Assembly: GCA_913057765.1 (NCBI GenBank)
Contig: CAJXPH010000028.1
Span: forward strand, 1-17,678
From: an uncultured Campylobacteraceae bacterium
GTDB lineage: Bacteria > Campylobacterota > Campylobacteria > Campylobacterales > Arcobacteraceae
DNA length: 17,678 bases
Direction: 5' to 3'
Both the position numbers and the translations under genes were made by a program. This document shows, piece after piece, positions 13,410-17,678 of the stretch; the stretch's first letter is position 1, and every line of letters begins with the position of its first letter. Below the pieces are notes generated by a model, which made no database searches, had not been told where the DNA came from, and saw only the letters and a program-made list of their open reading frames with translations.

Positions 13410-14177
13410 TCAATTTACATAAAACCTTATTTTTCCAAGCATATCATGCCACAAAATCCCAATATACTCATGCATAGCTCTTTCAGTTTTTCTTATCTCT
13501 TTTGCCTTTGGTTCTCGTAAATAATCTCCATTTTCTTTTGAAAGATAATCAGTAGGTGCAGCAATTGGATTTAAAGAATCTGTTTTAAATATTTTCATTG
13601 CTCTTGGCATATGAGAAGCAGAAGTCACAAGTATAAATTTTTCTGTATTAACAACTTTTTTTACATAAATAGCTTCTTCTGCAGTATCTTTTGCTTCTTC
13701 TTGAGTTATAATATCTTCCTTAGGAACACCAAGAGAAATTGCAACATCTCTTGAAATAAATGCATGTGGTGTTTTTACATCATCTCCTGCATAACCAGAC
13801 AATATTAATTTTGCATCATCTAATTCTCTATAAATTCTAATACCTTCACTTAATCGCATAAGTGCAGTAGTTGAAAGCTGAGACAATTTAGAAACATCAT
13901 TATTTGTTACATGTCCTGAACCTAAAACCAAAACATGTTTAATACTTGGATCAATTTTTATATATGACTTATATTGATTTTCCAAAGGTTGAATAATATA
14001 ATTTGAAAAAGGTGAATACCCAATAATAGCAAGCCATAAAAAGGAAATAATTAAAAAAGTTTTTGCTCTTTTATAATTTTTATTTAATAAAAAAATTAAA
14101 CCAATGAAAAAAAGTATTAAGCCTAATGACATAGGCATAAAAAATATTGAAACAAATTTCTTAGCTGTAAAAAGCAA
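13410..14177 (-). CDS. ElyC/SanA/YdcF-like DUF218 envelope protein
   Basis: 255 residues with two N-terminal membrane helices (about 10-31 and 39-57), then a DUF218 domain. HVLVLGSGH (about 82-90), LILSGYAGDD (about 124-133), DTAEEAIYVK, and FILVTSASHMPRAMKIF (about 179-195) are the family's core strands and His-containing loop. The ending ERAMHEYIGILWHDMLGK fits ElyC best. ElyC is linked to envelope and cell-wall precursor homeostasis in E. coli. The start codon is TTG (14177), supported by AGGAG at 14188-14184 with 6-nt spacing. The ammB stop lies 1 nt upstream, so it ends the hemH-amm operon. Confidence 0.82.
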   Translation of the reverse strand: MLFTAKKFVSIFFMPMSLGLILFFIGLIFLLNKNYKRAKTFLIISFLWLAIIGYSPFSNYIIQPLENQYKSYIKIDPSIKHVLVLGSGHVTNNDVSKLSQLSTTALMRLSEGIRIYRELDDAKLILSGYAGDDVKTPHAFISRDVAISLGVPKEDIITQEEAKDTAEEAIYVKKVVNTEKFILVTSASHMPRAMKIFKTDSLNPIAAPTDYLSKENGDYLREPKAKEIRKTERAMHEYIGILWHDMLGKIRFYVN

Positions 14178-14178
14178 A

Positions 14179-14967
14179 TTATTCTCCTATTAAGACTGAG
14201 GTATAGCCTACTACACGGCTATCATCTTTTGTCCTATCAAAACTAGTGCAGTAGTGTAGCACCTTTGTTATTAAGTTATTTTTAAGTGAAGAACTAATCA
14301 TTGCTTTTACACCTGTTAAACCACAAGCTTCACATCCTTCATTAAATAAATTCAAGTCCCTATTTGCAATGGCATTAAGGCAAATATTGTCTAATTTTTT
14401 TGCTTCTTCTTGAGTATAGAAATGACTTAAGTCAGTACTAATTACAATAAAATTATTTTTATCTTGAAGTAACTCGTCTATCAAAATAGATAGTTGAGTA
14501 AAGTCCATCTTTCCATAAACAATTTCAATTATTTCTAAACCATCAAAATAATTTTTTATAAAAGGTGCTTGAGTTTCTGTAGAATGTTCATAATGTGCAT
14601 CTTCTAAAAAATCCAAGAAATCATATTTTTCTTTTAACTCTTCTGAATATTTTTTATCAATTTTTATATTTCCTAAAGGAGTTTCGTATTCATCATAAAG
14701 TGCAATAGATGCACCTTCTAAATATACTTTATGAGAAGGACCTATTACTACTACTCTTTTAAATTCTTGTTTTGAAGATAAATTAAAAGCTAAGTTTGCA
14801 GTAAATCCACTATAAACATATCCTGCATGAGGAGAAATAATAGCTCGTGGAGTTATATCAATATTATCCACTTTAAAACTATTATTAAAATGCTCTATAT
14901 ATTTTTTTATCTCTTCTTTATCATTTGGATAAAAACTTCCACTTACAACAGCTCTTCTCATATTCAT
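14179..14967 (-). CDS. amrB: AmmeMemoRadiSam system protein B (Memo-like)
   Basis: A 262-residue Memo-family protein, related to extradiol dioxygenases; its bacterial role is unknown. Residues equivalent to the human MEMO1 metal site are present: H47 (PHAGYVYSG), H79 (GPSHK) and C240 (HYCTSF), together with D179 and H182 (STDLSHF). The open frame extends to 15030, but MNMRRAVVSGSFYP is the natural family N-terminus, and AAGGA (14978-14974) is 6 nt from the ATG at 14967 and 3 nt from the ATG at 14970. Either start overlaps the amrS stop (ATGATGA), so the two are translationally coupled. The amrA-amrS-amrB set is complete and contiguous here. Confidence 0.9.
   Translation of the reverse strand: MNMRRAVVSGSFYPNDKEEIKKYIEHFNNSFKVDNIDITPRAIISPHAGYVYSGFTANLAFNLSSKQEFKRVVVIGPSHKVYLEGASIALYDEYETPLGNIKIDKKYSEELKEKYDFLDFLEDAHYEHSTETQAPFIKNYFDGLEIIEIVYGKMDFTQLSILIDELLQDKNNFIVISTDLSHFYTQEEAKKLDNICLNAIANRDLNLFNEGCEACGLTGVKAMISSSLKNNLITKVLHYCTSFDRTKDDSRVVGYTSVLIGE
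14184..14188 (-). promoter_or_regulatory. Strong Shine-Dalgarno for the TTG start of the elyC-like gene
   Basis: AGGAG lies 6 nt before TTG 14177 and inside the end of ammB. No ATG nearby is in frame, so this site justifies a TTG start. Confidence 0.6.
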
Positions 14968-15974
14968 CATGTTTCCTTTTGATTCTTCCAGAATATACCA
15001 TTTATTTTTGTTCCACAATTTGAACAACATTCATTTTTAAGACTATATGATTTTACATTAAAATACTCTCTTGAAATCATATTTGTATTACAACTTGGGC
15101 AAACTGTATTATTTTCATATCCTACATTTCCAATATAGACATATTTTAAACCCTCTTCTTTTGCTATATCATGAGCAAGTTTTAGACTCTCAAAAGATGT
15201 TCTAGGTAAATTTAATTCTTTATAATCTGGATGAAAAGCAGATATATGCCAAGGAACATTTACTCCTAAATTCTCTTTTATCCATTTGACAATCTTTGTT
15301 AACTCTTCAACACTATCATTTTTTGTAGGCACAATTAATGTAGTAATTTCAATCCATATTCCATTTTTTTGAAGATGTATTAGATTTTTTAGTACTTGGT
15401 TTAAATTTCCACCAAGTTTTGTTTTATAATATTTTTCACTAAAAGATTTTAAATCAACATTTATTGCATCAATAACACCTTTCATATCATCAATCACTTC
15501 ACTACTTTCAAAACCATTACTTACAAATACAGATTTAATTCCATATTTTTTTGCCTCAAGTGCAATATCTTTTGCATATGGATAAAAAATTGTAGGCTCA
15601 TTGTAAGTATAAGAAATTGAGGCACATTTTTTCTCGCGGGCAATATCAACAACTCTTTGGGGACTGGTATAACTACTTTTATCTATTTCTTTTTCTTGTG
15701 AAATACCATGATTTTGACAAAAATTACAATGGAAATTACAACCAACTGTACCAAGGGAGAGTGATTTTGAAGTTGGTAAGAAATGATATAAAGGTTTTTT
15801 CTCAATTGGGTCAATATTAAATGCACTAATGTGTCCATAGACAAGACATTCTATTTTATTATCTACATGTTTATTAACACCACATATTCCAATTTGTTCA
15901 TCTTTTAAATCACAATAATATGAACATAAAAGACAAGTTATTTTATTATCATTGGATTCTTTATAATAAATCAT
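14967..15974 (-). CDS. amrS: AmmeMemoRadiSam system radical SAM enzyme
   Basis: A radical SAM protein of 335 residues with unknown substrate. The cluster motif GCNFHCNFCQN gives Cys 79, 83 and 86 (CX3CX2C). An N-terminal Cys set CLLCSYYC...GIC (14, 17, 21, 31) and a C-terminal set CPSC...CCSNC (292, 295, 316, 317, 320) resemble zinc-ribbon or extra cluster sites; the N-terminal set is normal for this family. SYTYNEPTIFY and FVSNGF are conserved barrel strands. A longer frame starts at 16016, overlapping amrA by 41 bp. The ATG at 15974 follows the amrA stop by 1 nt (TAATATG) and gives the normal distance to the first Cys, so I chose it. No clear Shine-Dalgarno is seen, consistent with coupling. 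Confidence 0.92.
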   Translation of the reverse strand: MIYYKESNDNKITCLLCSYYCDLKDEQIGICGVNKHVDNKIECLVYGHISAFNIDPIEKKPLYHFLPTSKSLSLGTVGCNFHCNFCQNHGISQEKEIDKSSYTSPQRVVDIAREKKCASISYTYNEPTIFYPYAKDIALEAKKYGIKSVFVSNGFESSEVIDDMKGVIDAINVDLKSFSEKYYKTKLGGNLNQVLKNLIHLQKNGIWIEITTLIVPTKNDSVEELTKIVKWIKENLGVNVPWHISAFHPDYKELNLPRTSFESLKLAHDIAKEEGLKYVYIGNVGYENNTVCPSCNTNMISREYFNVKSYSLKNECCSNCGTKINGIFWKNQKET

Positions 15975-15975
15975 A

Positions 15976-16542
15976 TTAAGATTTTGAGCTTTCTTCTTTA
16001 ATTTTTTGAGCTTCATAGATTTGAATTTTTGGCAGACCAGATAATGATGATGGATTTAATCCTGCTTTTTTACAAAGATGAGCTACAAATTCATTAAAAG
16101 TTGGAAGTTGTTCCCAAACTTGAGGTAAGAAAGTTGCTCGTTTTCCATCTAATTCTAATATAACACCATATTTATTAGGAATCAATTTTTTCTCTAAATC
16201 TTCTAAATCAGTATATTCTAGTAATTTTGGAATTGTTAAAAGCAAAATTTCTATTTTTATATTTTTAAATTCTTCTAAAGATAATCTATCAAACCTAAGG
16301 TCACTAAAAGCTGCAGCTCTTGCATTATGAAGAATATCATCAAGTAAACTTCTATGAGCTAATAAAGAGCCTATACAACCTCTTAATTTGCCATTTAATG
16401 TTAATGTTACAAAAGTTGCACGCTGTTCATCTAAAAAAGAGTTCTCTTTTACTAATTTCTCTTTATCTATTTTAATTTCTTTATTAAATTCAGACTCAAT
16501 AGATTTAGAGGCAAGGTCTAAGAGTAATTTTTCATCTTTCAT
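15976..16542 (-). CDS. amrA: AmmeMemoRadiSam system protein A (AMMECR1 domain)
   Basis: 188 residues forming one AMMECR1 domain. The family signature LRGCIGS is at 53-59, in FVTLTLNGKLRGCIGS. Also typical are NARAAAFSDLRFDRLSLEEF (92-111) and the late GVILELDGKRATFLPQVWEQ (145-164). The molecular role is not established. The conserved LRGCIG patch, with its Cys, looks like an active or binding site. It starts 15 bp after the hemH stop with AAAGGAA upstream, and its stop abuts amrS. Length is usual for bacterial members. Confidence 0.92.
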   Translation of the reverse strand: MKDEKLLLDLASKSIESEFNKEIKIDKEKLVKENSFLDEQRATFVTLTLNGKLRGCIGSLLAHRSLLDDILHNARAAAFSDLRFDRLSLEEFKNIKIEILLLTIPKLLEYTDLEDLEKKLIPNKYGVILELDGKRATFLPQVWEQLPTFNEFVAHLCKKAGLNPSSLSGLPKIQIYEAQKIKEESSKS

Positions 16543-16557
16543 AACATTTCCTTTACA

Positions 16558-17496
16558 TTAAGATAATTTTGTAATATCCTTAATAGCTTTAATAAACTTA
16601 TCATTATAATTTACACATTTACAAACTTTATAATCAGCAATTCCTATTTCGTCTGCTTCTTCTTTATACTCAATACTCAGTTCAAAATCTGTTTCAGAAT
16701 TATCAACAATAAAAGCAATAGGATAGATTAAGACTTTTTCATCTTTATATTTTTTCAATTCTTCATCTAATGCAGGTTCTAACCATTTCATTGGCCCTAC
16801 TTTAGATTGATATGCTAAAGATATTGATTTGAAATTTATATTTCTTTCACTTAAAGATTTTGACAAAATTTCTACATGTTCTTGAACATGCATCTGATAT
16901 GGATCACCATTATCAACAATTTTCTGAGGTAATCCATGTGCTGAGAAAATTAAATTATATTCACTATAATCTTCTACTGATTCTTCTATAGTCTCAATAA
17001 TTGAATCATTAAATAGTTCATTTTTATAAAAAGGTTCAATTACTTCAATATTGAATTTATTTTGAGCAAACTCTTCAAAATCTTCAACTGACGATTTTGT
17101 TGTAGTTGTAGAATATTGCGGATATAAAGGTAATAAAACAACATCAGTAATCCCATTTTCTTCTAACTCTTTTATACACTCATCTGCAAAAGGAGGAGTA
17201 TATCTCATTACTTGATAAACACTAGCTTCTAATAAATCATCATCTAATTTTGAAACTAATTTCTCAGTTAATGAGTTAATAGGAGATTCATTCCCAATTA
17301 ATTCATAATTCTTCCATGCAGAATCAAGTCTTGATGTCACTATTATTTTTGCTAAAATTGATCTAAAAAAATTACTGTTAAAAGTTAAAATATTTTTATC
17401 ATTAAACATATTTGTCAAAAACATTTTTAATTCACTTTTATTTCTTGCCCCACCCATATTAAGTAGGACTAAGGCTTTCTTACTTTCTTTACTCAT
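16558..17496 (-). CDS. hemH: Ferrochelatase
   Basis: Inserts ferrous iron into protoporphyrin IX in the last step of haem b synthesis. 312 residues from the ATG at 17496. ALVLLNMGGA opens the protein, GNESPIN and QVMRYTPPF are substrate-binding regions, FSAHGLPQKIV carries the catalytic His (187), SLAYQSKVGPMKWLEP is the family Q-S-x-x-G segment, and IAFIVDNSETDFELSIEY holds the conserved acidic residues. A GTG at 17502 is in frame, but GGAG (17505-17502) overlaps it and sits 5 nt before the ATG. The upstream ABC gene ends inside this gene (8-bp overlap). Haem is needed by the MsrQ and NnrS proteins encoded nearby, but that link is only suggestive. Confidence 0.95.
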   Translation of the reverse strand: MSKESKKALVLLNMGGARNKSELKMFLTNMFNDKNILTFNSNFFRSILAKIIVTSRLDSAWKNYELIGNESPINSLTEKLVSKLDDDLLEASVYQVMRYTPPFADECIKELEENGITDVVLLPLYPQYSTTTTKSSVEDFEEFAQNKFNIEVIEPFYKNELFNDSIIETIEESVEDYSEYNLIFSAHGLPQKIVDNGDPYQMHVQEHVEILSKSLSERNINFKSISLAYQSKVGPMKWLEPALDEELKKYKDEKVLIYPIAFIVDNSETDFELSIEYKEEADEIGIADYKVCKCVNYNDKFIKAIKDITKLS

Positions 17497-17628
17497 CGTC
17501 ACTCCGATTTATTTCACTTAAATTTATAATTTCATCACTACACCATGAAGCTAAAGTCATATCATGTGTGATTAATAATATTGCACAATTATCTAAATAT
17601 TTAACCAATAGTTTCATCACTTCATATG
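17489..17628 (-). CDS. ABC transporter ATP-binding protein, C-terminal end only
   Basis: Only the last 45 codons are present, as the adapter cuts the gene. The frame reads YEVMKLLVKYLDNCAILLI, then THDMTLASWCSDEIINLSE and INRSDDE with a TAA stop (17491-17489). AILLITHD is the strand and H-loop of an ABC ATPase, and the following ASWCSDEIINL is the usual post-H-loop segment. The type of transporter cannot be told. It overlaps the start of hemH by 8 bp and so probably heads the same transcript. Confidence 0.75.
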
Positions 17629-17678
17629 CTGTCTCTTATACACATCTGACGCTGCCGACGAAGAGGATAGTGTAGATC
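17629..17678 (-). other. Nextera adapter remnant with i5 index
   Basis: 17629-17647 is the complement of the Tn5 mosaic end, 17648-17661 completes the Nextera read-1 adapter, 17662-17669 (AGAGGATA) is the reverse complement of the i5 index TATCCTCT (S503/N503), and 17670-17678 begins P5. This is library sequence, not genome. Confidence 0.97.

Noticed and set aside
14968..15030. Upstream start of amrB at 15030
   Set aside because: The extra residues precede the typical RRAVVSGSFYP N-terminus and lie within amrS coding sequence; a good Shine-Dalgarno supports 14967.
15975..16016. Upstream start of amrS at 16016
   Set aside because: It would overlap amrA by 41 bp and add a lysine-rich extension not expected in the family; the ATG at 15974 is one base after the amrA stop.

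Overview
The window is one contig of very AT-rich DNA (GC clearly below 35% by eye) that fits a Campylobacterota bacterium, most likely Arcobacter sensu lato. The evidence is the gene content and style: a Rep-like helicase, msrPQ, nnrS, tandem atypical 2-Cys thiol peroxidases, znuCB, a CvfB-like S1 protein, a complete AmmeMemoRadiSam set and hemH. Promoters have TATAAT-type -10 boxes in T-rich DNA. The genus is an inference. Both ends are Illumina Nextera adapter (1-24 and 17629-17678), so the two outermost genes are cut by the library or assembly, not by biology.

Layout. 25-1154 (+) is the 3' part of a gene that appears to join a histidine-phosphatase domain to a ten-helix BASS-like membrane domain. 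It converges on a Rep/UvrD-type helicase (1151-3199, -), and one TTAA holds both stop codons. At 3200-4462 a lipoprotein gene of unknown function lies between two near-identical copies of what looks like a 118-nt small RNA gene (- strand). Each copy has its own TATAAT box, two hairpins with the same 8-nt loop, an unpaired CU-rich linker and an intrinsic terminator. This is the most novel item in the window. Then, all on the - strand, come msrQ and msrP (periplasmic methionine sulfoxide repair), nnrS (nitrosative-stress membrane protein) and two tpx paralogues, forming an oxidative/nitrosative stress block. A divergent + strand gene (8722-10974) encodes a membrane diguanylate cyclase with two periplasmic binding-protein domains.

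From 10983 to 17628 everything is on the - strand. One unit is znuC-znuB-cvfB (metal import plus an S1-domain RNA-binding protein, with start/stop overlap). The other is a tightly packed run: ABC ATPase (partial) - hemH - ammA - amrS - ammB - elyC-like. Most neighbours overlap or lie a few bases apart, which suggests co-transcription.

No tRNA, rRNA, CRISPR array, insertion sequence or phage gene was seen. Intergenic DNA is short and holds promoters, four intrinsic terminators and several inverted repeats. Two of these could control translation or transcription: one could mask the msrP ribosome binding site, and the other is a terminator inside the apparent nnrS leader.
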